Assembly: GCA_007127625.1 (NCBI GenBank)
Contig: SKYZ01000072.1
Location: 1 to 6,197, forward strand
DNA length: 6,197 nt
DNA from: Aquisalimonas sp.
GTDB lineage: Bacteria > Pseudomonadota > Gammaproteobacteria > Nitrococcales > Aquisalimonadaceae
Reading direction: 5' to 3'
The position numbers and the translations under genes are program-made. Below the pieces are notes generated by a model. The model worked only from the letters and a program-made list of their open reading frames with translations, searched no databases and was not told the origin of the DNA. How positions within the stretch are numbered: the first letter of the stretch is position 1; every line of letters starts with the position of its first letter. This document shows positions 1-5,814 of this stretch, piece after piece.

Positions 1-251
1 AATGCTTCCGGGAGGCGGCTGTGCACGTCGCCATCATCGAGACCGGCCTGGGCGGCCGGCTTGACGCGACCAATGTCGTCCATCCGGTTGTTTCCGTGAT
101 CACCCCTGTGGGGCTGGACCACACCGAGCATCTGGGAACCACCCCGGAAGCGGTGGCCGCCGTGGAGGCCTCGCACACGGGGCGGTTCCTGGCCCCGATA
201 CTGGGGCTCGCCTCCGGCGGGCGCACCGGAACCGGTGGTGGCGTCGGCTGA
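1..251 (+). pseudogene. FolC-like (folylpolyglutamate synthase) remnant, 5' end outside the window
   Basis: The plus-strand frame is open from the window edge (first full codon at base 3) to a TGA at 249-251. Its first 50 or so codons match the FolC/Mur-ligase family, which adds glutamate to folates with ATP. They include the signature [14 protein letters not shown] (bases about 39-80) and [13 protein letters not shown] (about 99-137), the usual central block of that enzyme. The next expected block (EKAGI followed by a Pro-Gly turn, then about 250 more residues) is absent in all three plus-strand frames. The last 28 or so codons are a Gly/Arg-rich tail without family resemblance. I therefore read it as a gene truncated near base 165, not a complete enzyme. 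The N-terminal P-loop region would lie outside the window. The gammaproteobacterial folC usually sits beside accD and has a somewhat different signature, so this copy may be an extra or acquired one. It converges on mdh. Confidence 0.6.
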
Positions 252-263
252 CCCTGAAAACAG

Positions 264-322
264 ATCGGGGCTGAGGCCCCTCCCGCACCAGACGAACTGG
301 TGGGAGGGGCTTCAGCCCCGAT
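264..322. repeat. Head-to-head pair of REP-like units (BIME-type inverted repeat)
   Basis: Arms 264-291 and 297-322 are inverted copies around ACGAA. The right unit reads GTGGGAGGGGCTTCAGCCCC followed by GAT (300-322). The reverse complement of the left unit (264-288) is the same apart from a two-base insertion after GTG and one C/T change. Each unit begins with GTG and carries its own small hairpin (GGGGCT/AGCCCC on the right, GGGGC/GCCCC on the left). A GTGG-type head plus an imperfect GC hairpin, paired head to head in an intergenic gap, is the known layout of REP/BIME elements in gammaproteobacteria. The element lies beyond the stop of mdh, where it could form a very stable 3' hairpin. 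No U-run follows, so it is not a standard intrinsic terminator. Confidence 0.75.
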
Positions 323-331
323 GGTTCAGAC

Positions 332-350
332 GCCGGACGTTGCGCCCGGC
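332..350 (-). other. Short stem-loop just after the mdh stop codon
   Basis: GCCGG (332-336) and CCGGC (346-350) pair across a nine-base loop, nine bases beyond the mdh stop. There is no U-run, so it is only a weak candidate for a transcript end. The larger REP-like hairpin follows directly and may be the effective 3' structure. Confidence 0.3.
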
Positions 351-358
351 CCGGAGAC

Positions 359-1342
359 TCAGTTCGGGAACAGGTGCTTCACCGCGTCCCGTTCATCCAC
401 CAGCTCCTGCTCGGTGGCCTGCATCTTCTCGCGGCTGAAGGCATCCAGTTCCAGACCCTGGACGATCTCGTACTTGCCATTGCTGCAGGTCACCGGGAAG
501 GAATAGATGATGCCTTCGGTGATGCCGTAGCTGCCGTCCGACGGGATGCCCATGCTGGTCCAGTCACCGTCGGCGGTGCCCAGCGCCCAGGTCCGCATGT
601 GGTCCACCGCGGAGCTGGCCGCCGACGCCGCACTCGAGGCACCGCGCGCCTTGATGATGGCCGCGCCACGCTGCTGCACCGTGGGAATGAATTCGTTCTC
701 GTACCACTGGCGATCCACCTTGTCCGCAGCCGGCTCACCCTTGACCAGGGTGTGGCTGATGTCCGGGTACTGGGTGGAGGAGTGGTTCCCCCAGATGGTC
801 ATCCGGGTAATGTCATGAGTGTGCACGCCGGTCTGGTTCGCCAGTTGGGCCAGCGCCCGGTTATGGTCCAGGCGGGTCATGGCGGTGAACTGGCCCGGGT
901 CCAGGTCGGGTGCGTTCTGCTGGGCGATCAGGGAATTCGTGTTGGCCGGATTACCCACCACGAGTACCTTCACGTCGCGACTGGCGACGTCATTGAGCGC
1001 CTTGCCCTGGACGGAGAAGATGGCGGCGTTGGCTTCCAGCAGGTCCTTGCGTTCCATGCCGGGGCCCCGGGGCCGTGCACCCACCAGCAGGGCATAGTCG
1101 GCGTCCTTGAACACCTCTTCCGCCTTGTCGCTGGTCTCGATACCGGCGACCAGCGGGAATGCGCAGTCCTCGATTTCCATGACCACGCCTCCCAGAGCCT
1201 CCAGCGCCGGGGTGATTTCCAGCAGCTGCAGGATGACCGGCTGGTCCTTGCCGAGCATGTCGCCCGATGCAATCCGGAACAGCAGACTGTAGCCGATCTG
1301 ACCGGCGGCCCCGGTGACCGCAACGCGTACGGGTGCTTTCAT
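359..1342 (-). CDS. mdh: Malate dehydrogenase (NAD-dependent)
   Basis: This enzyme reversibly oxidises malate to oxaloacetate with NAD in the cytoplasmic TCA cycle. The product has 327 residues, the usual length of the MDH type 2 family (about 327-329), unlike the 312-residue enteric enzyme. The Rossmann motif GAAGQIG is at residues 11-17. Glu42 lies near the end of the second beta strand, which fits NAD preference. The mobile-loop arginines are Arg92 and Arg98 ([15 protein letters not shown]), Asn131 is in VVGNPANTN, and Arg162 is in TRLDHNRA. The catalytic base His187 is in IWGNHSS. All substrate-binding and catalytic positions expected for the family are present. The start at 1342 gives MKAPVRV and has AGGAG six bases upstream; an in-frame start 36 bases further up (1378) lies upstream of that ribosome site and is disfavoured. 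The gene has its own upstream promoter candidate and REP-like DNA downstream, so it is probably monocistronic. Confidence 0.97.
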   Translation of the reverse strand: MKAPVRVAVTGAAGQIGYSLLFRIASGDMLGKDQPVILQLLEITPALEALGGVVMEIEDCAFPLVAGIETSDKAEEVFKDADYALLVGARPRGPGMERKDLLEANAAIFSVQGKALNDVASRDVKVLVVGNPANTNSLIAQQNAPDLDPGQFTAMTRLDHNRALAQLANQTGVHTHDITRMTIWGNHSSTQYPDISHTLVKGEPAADKVDRQWYENEFIPTVQQRGAAIIKARGASSAASAASSAVDHMRTWALGTADGDWTSMGIPSDGSYGITEGIIYSFPVTCSNGKYEIVQGLELDAFSREKMQATEQELVDERDAVKHLFPN

Positions 1343-1466
1343 GGTGTACTCCTGTCGGTTACCCCTGTTCAGACGCAACGGTCTCGGCCTGATGGACCGC
1401 CCCGTGTCCGCCTGCTCGACTCTCCGCCGTCACCGATGTTGCAGCGCAGCGGTTCCGCGGCCCGCG

Positions 1467-1475
1467 ATTATACCA
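1467..1475 (-). promoter_or_regulatory. Extended -10 promoter candidate for mdh
   Basis: Read on the minus strand this is TGGTATAAT: a perfect TATAAT (1467-1472) preceded by TGn (1475-1473), the extended -10 form of a sigma-70 promoter. No good TTGACA-like box is seen 16-18 bases upstream (the best is TTCGGC), as is common for extended -10 promoters. Transcription would start near 1460 and give an mdh leader of roughly 118 bases. Such an AT-rich hexamer stands out in this GC-rich gap. Confidence 0.6.
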
Positions 1476-1507
1476 GAGGACAACCGTGCGCCGAACCGAT
1501 ACCGTCA

Positions 1508-1589
1508 CTAGTGTCCCGTCCCAGCAGTTCGCGCGATTGACGACCCTGGGGCCTCAGCAATTGCACGAACTCCTGGGACAGGACGCTAG
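1508..1589. repeat. 82-bp imperfect inverted repeat with CTAG ends (MITE-like)
   Basis: Arms 1508-1539 and 1558-1589 are inverted copies. 27 of the 32 positions pair by Watson-Crick rules (mismatched or wobble pairs at 1512/1585, 1517/1580, 1525/1572, 1532/1565 and 1535/1562), and some pairing continues inward to about 1547/1550. Both ends are CTAG (1508-1511 and 1586-1589). Inside these are near-identical arms, TGTCCCGTCCCAGCAGTTCG on the left and, reverse-complemented, CGTCCTGTCCCAGGAGTTCG on the right. The layout is that of a very small non-autonomous element with a CTAG (YTAR-type) target duplication, or of a long stem-loop. It lies between the stop of the DUF6489-like gene and the mdh promoter. 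No transposase is present, and no U-run follows on the minus strand. Confidence 0.7.
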
Positions 1590-1595
1590 CGCTAG
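1586..1595. repeat. Perfect palindrome CTAGCGCTAG over a stop codon
   Basis: This ten-base perfect palindrome joins the right CTAG of the inverted repeat to a second CTAG (1592-1595). The second one contains the TAG stop of the DUF6489-like gene. It may be the repeat's insertion scar or a small dyad of its own; its function is unknown. Confidence 0.5.
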
Positions 1596-1864
1596 TCCTT
1601 GTCCTTCCCGCCGCTTCCGGCACTGCCACCGCCGTACCCGCTGGCGAAGGCGTCCCAGAAGGCGCGCTGAAAGCCTTCCATGTTCTGCATCTGCGAGGGC
1701 ATGAACGAGGCCATCAGGCTGAGCGGGTCGTAACCTTCACTGCCGGCGTGCATCCGCTCGCGGATCGTGTTGAGCATTTCTTCATGCAGTGGCTGCACGT
1801 CCGGCCAGCCCATGAAGCGCCGCAGTTCCTCCGGAGTGGCATCAACTTCCAAGTTCACTTTCAT
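1592..1864 (-). CDS. Small conserved protein, DUF6489-like, function unknown
   Basis: The product has 90 residues. The N-terminus MKVNLEVDATPEELRRFMG, followed by WPDVQPLHEEML, resembles the short proteobacterial family DUF6489, which typically begins with a beta strand, then a TPEE helix and a conserved G-x-PDV-xP segment. This assignment is from memory of the family and was not searched. The middle (about residues 45-75: DPLSLMASFMPSQMQ, then an aromatic FQRAFWDAF) looks like an amphipathic helix. The tail is a flexible GGGSAGSGGKDKD. There is no signal peptide or membrane segment, so it is probably cytosolic. The start at 1864 has AGGAG eight bases upstream. The gene begins 30 bases after the SAM hydroxide adenosyltransferase stop on the same strand, so the two are probably co-transcribed. 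Its stop codon lies inside a CTAG palindrome next to a large inverted repeat. No biochemical role can be proposed. Confidence 0.8.
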   Translation of the reverse strand: MKVNLEVDATPEELRRFMGWPDVQPLHEEMLNTIRERMHAGSEGYDPLSLMASFMPSQMQNMEGFQRAFWDAFASGYGGGSAGSGGKDKD

Positions 1865-1894
1865 CGCTATTTCTCCTGCCGTGGATCGGCCCTG

Positions 1895-2623
1895 TCAGGG
1901 GCGAATGAGGCGCACGCGACTCCCCGGCGCCAGACCCAGGATTTCCGCGGCACTACCGCCGTTTACCGCAATTTCAACCAGATCGCTGCTGTTGCGATAC
2001 CAGAACGGCTGACCGGCCTGGCTGTCCGCAAACGTGCGGGCACCCCGGAAACGCAACTCGCCCGCCTCCAGGATCGCCCCGTCAGAAACCATACTGCCGC
2101 GGATACCGGTCATGGCGTTGCCGTAGTGATCCAGGTAAAGCACCCGGGGCACGTCGTCCGGCCACTCCTCGCCGGGGCGCCCCTCCAGGCGTGCGGACAG
2201 CGCCGACCGGTCCCCCTGCATCAGGGCCGCCGCGGCGGGGGCAAACACGTCCCGACCGTGGAACGTCGGCGCTGCCTCCGCCGGCGCGTCCGGCAGCCGC
2301 CAGGCAGCCCAGTCGTTGGCCCGCCGAACGACGAACTCGAACAGCCCGTTGGCCGGGCCCACGTACCAGCGTTCATCGGCGTGAATCACGCAGCCCGGCC
2401 GATCCGTGCCGACACCGGGATCCACGACGGCCACCGTCACCGTTCCCTCGGGAAGCTCGCGACTGAACGGCTCCAGAAGATACGCCGCCGCGCGGGGATC
2501 CATGGCCGGCGCATCATGCAACAAATCCACCACCGGCACCCCTGGTGTGCGCTGCCAGAGCGCCGCCTTGAGCTGCCCCACGTACGGGCCCTGCCAGCCG
2601 AAATCCGTGAACAGCGCGAACAT
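1895..2623 (-). CDS. SAM hydroxide adenosyltransferase (SAM hydrolase, DUF62 family)
   Basis: The product has 242 residues and belongs to the family that converts S-adenosylmethionine and water into adenosine and methionine. It is related to bacterial fluorinase and chlorinase but uses hydroxide. Visible motifs are FTDFGWQGPYVGQ (residues 5-17), VVDPGVGTDR (66-75), YVGPANGLF (87-95), TFHGRDVFAP (120-129) and YLDHYGNAMTGI further on. Asp68, Arg75 and His122 correspond to the Asp-Arg-His set that characterises the hydroxide-using members. Gly12 replaces the Asp often seen in the D-x-YVG segment, a variant I associate with a beta/gammaproteobacterial subgroup. The start at 2623 has GGGAG upstream and begins directly with the conserved first strand. 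The open frame runs further upstream, but that stretch crosses the rplQ terminator and is not plausible protein. No convincing promoter is visible in 2624-2754, so its transcription source is uncertain. The physiological role of this family is poorly known. Confidence 0.88.
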   Translation of the reverse strand: MFALFTDFGWQGPYVGQLKAALWQRTPGVPVVDLLHDAPAMDPRAAAYLLEPFSRELPEGTVTVAVVDPGVGTDRPGCVIHADERWYVGPANGLFEFVVRRANDWAAWRLPDAPAEAAPTFHGRDVFAPAAAALMQGDRSALSARLEGRPGEEWPDDVPRVLYLDHYGNAMTGIRGSMVSDGAILEAGELRFRGARTFADSQAGQPFWYRNSSDLVEIAVNGGSAAEILGLAPGSRVRLIRP

Positions 2624-2754
2624 CCGCCCTCTCCCGCCATGACCTAGCCCGCTCCGGCGGAACCACCGGTCGCGTCCGACCCAGGTGACCGTCGCCGCAG
2701 CGGTCCCGCCCGCAACAGCCGTAGGCAATTGTGGCCCCGCCCAGCGTTCCGGGC

Positions 2755-2781
2755 AAAAAAAACCGGGCGCCAGGCCCGGTT
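2755..2781 (-). terminator. Intrinsic terminator of the alpha operon (after rplQ)
   Basis: On the minus strand AACCGGGC, a five-base loop CTGGC and GCCCGGTT form a perfect eight-pair stem running into eight consecutive T residues (2762-2755, including the last two of the stem). This is a canonical Rho-independent terminator. It starts 28 bases after the rplQ stop and separates the ribosomal operon from the SAM hydroxide adenosyltransferase gene. Confidence 0.95.
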
Positions 2782-2809
2782 CACAGTTCACCAGCGGACC
2801 AGCGGCGCC

Positions 2810-3214
2810 CTACTCGGCCGCCGCCTCCTGGTTGTCCTGCGGCTCTTCTTCCGGCTGTGGGCGATCCACCAGCTCGACATACGCCATGGGGGCATTGTCC
2901 CCGGGGCGAAAGCCGCACTTGAGAATACGCACGTAGCCGCCGGGACGCGCCTTGTAACGCGGCCCCAGTTCGCTGAACAGCTTGCCGACCGCTGCCTTGT
3001 CGCGCAGCCGTGCGAAGGCCAGGCGGCGCTTGGAAACCCCGTCTTCCTTCGCCAGGGTAATCAGCGGCTCGGCCACCCGGCGAAGCTCCTTCGCCTTCGG
3101 CAGTGTGGTCTTGATCGCCTCGTGCTCGAACAGCGACGCGGCCATGTTACGGAACATGGCCTGTCGATGGCTGCTGTTGCGGTTCAGTTGACGCCCGGCT
3201 TTGCGATGACGCAT
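2810..3214 (-). CDS. rplQ: 50S ribosomal protein L17
   Basis: L17 is a large-subunit protein near the peptide exit tunnel, encoded last in the alpha operon. The product has 134 residues (127 in E. coli). The N-terminal [20 protein letters not shown] and the following [25 protein letters not shown] stretch are the highly conserved L17 signature. [27 protein letters not shown] near residues 93-118 is the conserved C-terminal fold. The last 15 or so residues are an acidic Glu/Gln/Ala-rich tail, which accounts for the extra length and is common in this protein. The gene starts 43 bases after the rpoA stop, behind an AAGG-type ribosome site, and ends before the intrinsic terminator. Confidence 0.98.
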   Translation of the reverse strand: MRHRKAGRQLNRNSSHRQAMFRNMAASLFEHEAIKTTLPKAKELRRVAEPLITLAKEDGVSKRRLAFARLRDKAAVGKLFSELGPRYKARPGGYVRILKCGFRPGDNAPMAYVELVDRPQPEEEPQDNQEAAAE

Positions 3215-3241
3215 GTCCTATACCCTTCTGGTTCGTCGGTG

Positions 3242-3256
3242 CGCGCCCTTGGCGCG
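3242..3256 (-). other. Compact GC stem-loop in the rpoA-rplQ gap
   Basis: CGCGCC and GGCGCG pair across a three-base loop (AAG on the minus strand), one base after the rpoA stop codon. No U-run follows, so it is unlikely to terminate fully. It could mark an RNA processing point or slow read-through translation. Confidence 0.45.
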
Positions 3257-3257
3257 A

Positions 3258-4256
3258 TCAGCCCGTAGCCTGTTCCCGGTTGCCCAGGCCGGCCGGCGGC
3301 CATTCTTCCAGGCGCATGCCCAGGGACAGCCCGTGCGAGGCCAGGACTTCCTTGATTTCCGTGAGCGACTTCTTGCCCAGGTTCGGGGTCTTGAGCAGCT
3401 CGACCTCGGTCCGCTGCACCAGGTCGCCCACGTAATGGATGCTTTCGGCCTTGAGACAGTTGGCCGAGCGCACCGTGAGCTCGAGGTCGTCGATGGGCCG
3501 CAGCAGCACCGGATCCACCTCAGGCGACTTGCGCGCGGGTTCGGCGAAATCGTCGCCGCCTTCCAGCGCCACGAACACCGACAGCTGGTCCTGCAACAGC
3601 CCGGCGGCGAACTTCATCGCCTCCTCCGGCTCGATAACCCCGTTGGTCTCGATCTCCATGACCAGCTTGTCCAGGTCCGTGCGCTGCTCCACTCGGGCAC
3701 TCTCGATGCTGTAGGCCACCCGCCGGATCGGCGAAAAACTGGCATCCAGCTGCAGGCGACCGATGGGACGTTCTTCATCGTCCTCGCGCTGGGTCACCGC
3801 CTCGTAACCGCGACCGCGAGCCACCTTGATGGTCATGTTCAGCTCGCCCGCCTTGGTCAAGTGCGCAATGACCAGGTCCGGATTCTTGATTTCGACGTCG
3901 TGACCGGTCTCGATATCCCCGGCAGTCACCACGCCGGGCCCCTTCTTCGACAGCTTCAGCGACGCCTCTTCCTTGGCATGCAGGCGCACCGCCAGCTGCT
4001 TCAGGTTCAGCAGGACATCGACCACGTCTTCCTGCACGCCCTCGATGGCCGTGTACTCGTGGAGTACGCCTTCGATCTCGGCTTCCACCACGGCGAAACC
4101 CGGCATGGACGACAACAGGATCCGCCGCAGGGCATTCCCCAGGGTGTGACCGAAACCGCGCTCCAGGGGCTCGATCACGACCCGGGCGGCGGTGTCACTC
4201 TGGGCCTCCACGTCGACGACGCGCGGCTTGAGAAAATCTTGGAACTGGGCCTGCAT
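3258..4256 (-). CDS. rpoA: RNA polymerase alpha subunit
   Basis: The alpha subunit dimerises to nucleate RNA polymerase and contacts UP elements and activators. The product has 332 residues (329 in E. coli). The N-terminal assembly domain holds the dimerisation block [20 protein letters not shown] (about residues 29-48) and [12 protein letters not shown] variable, Gly/Asp/Glu-containing linker follows (about 225-245). The C-terminal DNA-binding domain has [16 protein letters not shown], in which the Arg at about residue 263 matches E. coli Arg265, and [16 protein letters not shown]. The start at 4256 gives [12 protein letters not shown], aligning residue for residue with the E. coli N-terminus and preceded by GAGG. 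An in-frame start ten codons earlier (4286) lies upstream of that ribosome site and is rejected. The tail after WPPA is five residues longer than in E. coli. Confidence 0.99.
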   Translation of the reverse strand: MQAQFQDFLKPRVVDVEAQSDTAARVVIEPLERGFGHTLGNALRRILLSSMPGFAVVEAEIEGVLHEYTAIEGVQEDVVDVLLNLKQLAVRLHAKEEASLKLSKKGPGVVTAGDIETGHDVEIKNPDLVIAHLTKAGELNMTIKVARGRGYEAVTQREDDEERPIGRLQLDASFSPIRRVAYSIESARVEQRTDLDKLVMEIETNGVIEPEEAMKFAAGLLQDQLSVFVALEGGDDFAEPARKSPEVDPVLLRPIDDLELTVRSANCLKAESIHYVGDLVQRTEVELLKTPNLGKKSLTEIKEVLASHGLSLGMRLEEWPPAGLGNREQATG

Positions 4257-4281
4257 CGGCTTGCCCTCTTTGACTCTGGGA

Positions 4282-4293
4282 ACCACCGGTGGT
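4282..4293. repeat. 12-bp perfect palindrome in the rpsD-rpoA gap
   Basis: ACCACCGGTGGT is a perfect twelve-base palindrome in the 45-base gap between rpsD and rpoA, about 25 bases upstream of the rpoA start. In RNA it could form a short hairpin with a minimal loop; in DNA it could bind a dimeric protein. No function can be assigned. Confidence 0.6.
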
Positions 4294-4301
4294 GTCAGCT
4301 C

Positions 4302-4922
4302 TTACTTGGAGTAGAGTTCGACCACCAGATGCTCATTGATTTCGGCCGGCAGATCACCGCGGTCCGGGCGTGCCTTGAACGTCCCCTCGAACTTGCTCGG
4401 GTCGACGTCGATCCAGTCCGCAAAGCCGGACTGCTGGGCAAGCTCCAGCGCCGCCTGGATGCGGGACTGCTTGCGCGCCTTCTCCCGCATGGTGATCACG
4501 TCACCCGGCGAGACCTGGAACGACGGCACGTTCACGGTGCGACCGTTGACCATGACGGCACGATGGCTGACCAGCTGGCGTGCCTCCTGCCGCGTGGAGC
4601 CGAAGCCCATGCGCCAGACCACGTTATCCAGGCGACCCTCGAGAAGCCGCAGCAACTCTTCACCGGTGGCACCCTTGCGGCGCGCCGCTTCCTTGTAATA
4701 GTTACGGAACTGCTTCTCCAACACCCCGTACATGCGGCGCACCTTCTGCTTTTCACGCAGCTGCAGCCCGTAGTCGGACAGACGCGTACGGCGTTGGCCG
4801 TGCTGCCCCGGCGGCGTGTCCAGCTTGCACTTGCTGTCGAGGGCTCGCACGCCGCTCTTCAGGGAGAGATCAGTGCCCTCCCGGCGGGAGAGCTTGCACT
4901 TGGGACCGAGATACCTTGCCAT
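4302..4922 (-). CDS. rpsD: 30S ribosomal protein S4
   Basis: S4 is a primary 16S rRNA-binding protein that starts 30S assembly. In E. coli it is also the translational repressor of the alpha operon. The product has 206 residues, the same as E. coli S4. [35 protein letters not shown] and [21 protein letters not shown] mark the N-terminal domain. The S4 RNA-binding domain follows (about residues 96-160), with [20 protein letters not shown] and [12 protein letters not shown]. The protein ends in the conserved [12 protein letters not shown]. Cys9 and Cys32 are present; E. coli has only the second, and they do not make a full zinc site here. GGAG lies six bases upstream of the start. The gene begins 16 bases after the rpsK stop, so translation is probably coupled. 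Confidence 0.99.
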   Translation of the reverse strand: MARYLGPKCKLSRREGTDLSLKSGVRALDSKCKLDTPPGQHGQRRTRLSDYGLQLREKQKVRRMYGVLEKQFRNYYKEAARRKGATGEELLRLLEGRLDNVVWRMGFGSTRQEARQLVSHRAVMVNGRTVNVPSFQVSPGDVITMREKARKQSRIQAALELAQQSGFADWIDVDPSKFEGTFKARPDRGDLPAEINEHLVVELYSK

Positions 4923-4938
4923 GCTTTGCTCCAGTCGG

Positions 4939-5328
4939 TCAGACGCGACGCTTCTTCGGAGGCCGGCACCCGTTATGCGGGATCGGCGTCACGTCGGCAA
5001 TGTTGGTAATCTTGAAGCCCGCGTTGTTCAGCGCGCGCACGGCGGACTCGCGGCCGGGACCCGGGCCCTTGACTCGGACCTCCAGGTTTTTCAGCCCGTA
5101 CTCCTTGGCGGCATTACCCGCCCGGTCCGATGCTACCTGCGCAGCGAACGGCGTGCTCTTCCGCGAACCGCGAAAGCCACTCCCACCAGCGCTCGCCCAG
5201 CTCAGGGCGTTCCCCTGGCGGTCGGTGATCATGATCATGGTGTTGTTGAACGTCGCGTTGATGTGCGCGATGCCGTCAACAACGGTTTTCGTGACGCGTT
5301 TCCGCGTTCGGGTTGCACCTTTCGCCAT
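4939..5328 (-). CDS. rpsK: 30S ribosomal protein S11
   Basis: S11 is a small-subunit platform protein near the mRNA exit and 3' end of 16S rRNA. The product has 129 residues, the usual bacterial length. [40 protein letters not shown] and [11 protein letters not shown] are near-invariant S11 blocks. The C-terminus [15 protein letters not shown] includes the conserved Asn-Gly at which E. coli S11 carries isoaspartate. The basic N-terminal extension ([14 protein letters not shown]) is typical. Around the start the nearest purine-rich stretch is GGGA about ten bases upstream, with a stronger AGGAG at about 15, so initiation may lean on translation from rpsM. It sits 51 bases after rpsM and 16 before rpsD. 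Confidence 0.99.
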   Translation of the reverse strand: MAKGATRTRKRVTKTVVDGIAHINATFNNTMIMITDRQGNALSWASAGGSGFRGSRKSTPFAAQVASDRAGNAAKEYGLKNLEVRVKGPGPGRESAVRALNNAGFKITNIADVTPIPHNGCRPPKKRRV

Positions 5329-5352
5329 AGCGATGAATCCCAGCTCCTGGAC

Positions 5353-5367
5353 GCCGGCGACGCCGGC
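5353..5367 (-). other. Compact GC stem-loop in the rpsM-rpsK gap
   Basis: Two GCCGGC hexamers (5353-5358 and 5362-5367), each self-complementary, pair across a three-base loop between the rpsM stop and the rpsK ribosome site. Without a U-run it is not an intrinsic terminator. Its position suggests an effect on rpsK initiation or RNA processing, but this is inference. Confidence 0.5.
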
Positions 5368-5379
5368 CTCGAACGTTGT

Positions 5380-5742
5380 TTACTTCCGCACCGCCCGACG
5401 CGGCCCCTTGCGGGTGCGGGCGTTGGTCTGTGTCTGCTGGCCACGCACCGGCATGCCCCGGCGATGCCGGATGCCCCGGTAACAGCCCAGGTCCATCAGT
5501 CGCTTGATGTCCATGGCGATCTTGCGCCGCAGATCACCCTCAACCAGCAGCTGGTTGCTGCCGATGGCACTGCGCAGCGCTTCGATCTCGTGCTCGGCCA
5601 GATCCCGGATCTTGCGATCCTCGGCAATCCCGGTCTCCTTGCAGATCCCGGCAGCAGTCGAACGACCGACACCGTAGATATACGTCAGAGCAATGACAGC
5701 GTGCTTGTTGTCCGGGATGTTGACGCCAGCAATACGCGCCAT
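5380..5742 (-). CDS. rpsM: 30S ribosomal protein S13
   Basis: S13 is a 30S head protein that contacts P-site tRNA and forms a bridge to the 50S subunit. The product has 120 residues (118 in E. coli). [20 protein letters not shown] and [10 protein letters not shown] (the helix-two-turn-helix region) start the protein. [19 protein letters not shown] and TNARTRKGP, in the basic tail, close it. At about residues 101-105 the tail reads GQQTQTN, where many homologues have Arg or Lys at the first and second variable positions; this slightly reduces the charge of the rRNA/tRNA-contacting tail. The ATG at 5742 has AGGAG eight bases upstream. A GTG three codons earlier is too close to that site and is rejected. 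Its leader is the expected site of S4 feedback. Confidence 0.99.
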   Translation of the reverse strand: MARIAGVNIPDNKHAVIALTYIYGVGRSTAAGICKETGIAEDRKIRDLAEHEIEALRSAIGSNQLLVEGDLRRKIAMDIKRLMDLGCYRGIRHRRGMPVRGQQTQTNARTRKGPRRAVRK

Positions 5743-5814
5743 GGATGACACTCCTGATTTGTGCGGAAAACCCGCAATGTTAGCGAATGAATCAGCCTGC
5801 CTTCAAGCGCGGGC
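5743..5814 (-). promoter_or_regulatory. rpsM leader with competing hairpins, candidate S4 control region
   Basis: In the 72-base gap, TGCGG (5772-5776 on the minus strand) and CCGCA (5762-5766) form a five-pair hairpin with loop GTTTT just upstream of the rpsM ribosome site. The segment GCGGG (5775-5771) can instead pair with CCCGC (5813-5809) near the rpmJ stop, so the two helices exclude each other. In E. coli, S4 represses the alpha operon by binding a pseudoknot overlapping the rpsM start. The sequence here is not a visible copy of that pseudoknot, so an S4 role is inferred from position only. Confidence 0.35.

Noticed and set aside
192..237. Small dyads GCCCC-GATACT-GGGGC and CACCGG-AA-CCGGTG as regulatory sites
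   Set aside because: Short perfect arms are expected by chance in DNA this GC-rich, and nothing ties them to a gene start or end.
374..1540. A 388-codon plus-strand open frame antisense to mdh
   Set aside because: It mirrors mdh with no family resemblance of its own; all mdh catalytic motifs are intact on the other strand.
1581..1598. Intrinsic terminator directly after the DUF6489-like gene
   Set aside because: The dyads here have no following U-run on the minus strand. They are better described as the right end of the large inverted repeat.
1486..1704. Plus-strand GTG frame of 72 codons with an AGAGGA-like site, reading through the inverted repeat
   Set aside because: The second half is an Arg-rich antisense of the DUF6489-like gene, and the first half merely translates the inverted repeat. 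I see no promoter or family match.
1748..2647. A 299-codon plus-strand open frame antisense to the SAM hydroxide adenosyltransferase and the DUF6489-like gene
   Set aside because: Arg/His/Pro-rich composition typical of antisense shadows; the minus strand carries clear family motifs and ribosome sites.
2624..2754. A SAM-sensing riboswitch ahead of the SAM-consuming enzyme
   Set aside because: Attractive on function, but I see no SAM-I, SAM-II or SAH-type conserved core in this GC-rich gap, only a simple five-pair hairpin.
2624..2791. N-terminal extension of the SAM hydroxide adenosyltransferase by 56 codons
   Set aside because: It would start upstream of the intrinsic terminator and run through its hairpin and T-run. 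The family begins at the LFTDFG strand, as with the start at 2623.
3213..5009. A 598-codon plus-strand open frame antisense to rpoA and rpsD
   Set aside because: It is the mirror of highly conserved genes in GC-rich DNA, rich in His/Arg/Leu/Gln, without any recognisable domain. The opposite strand is unquestionably coding.
4816..5748. Plus-strand open frame of 310 codons antisense to rpsK and rpsM
   Set aside because: Shadow of S11 and S13; no domain recognised.
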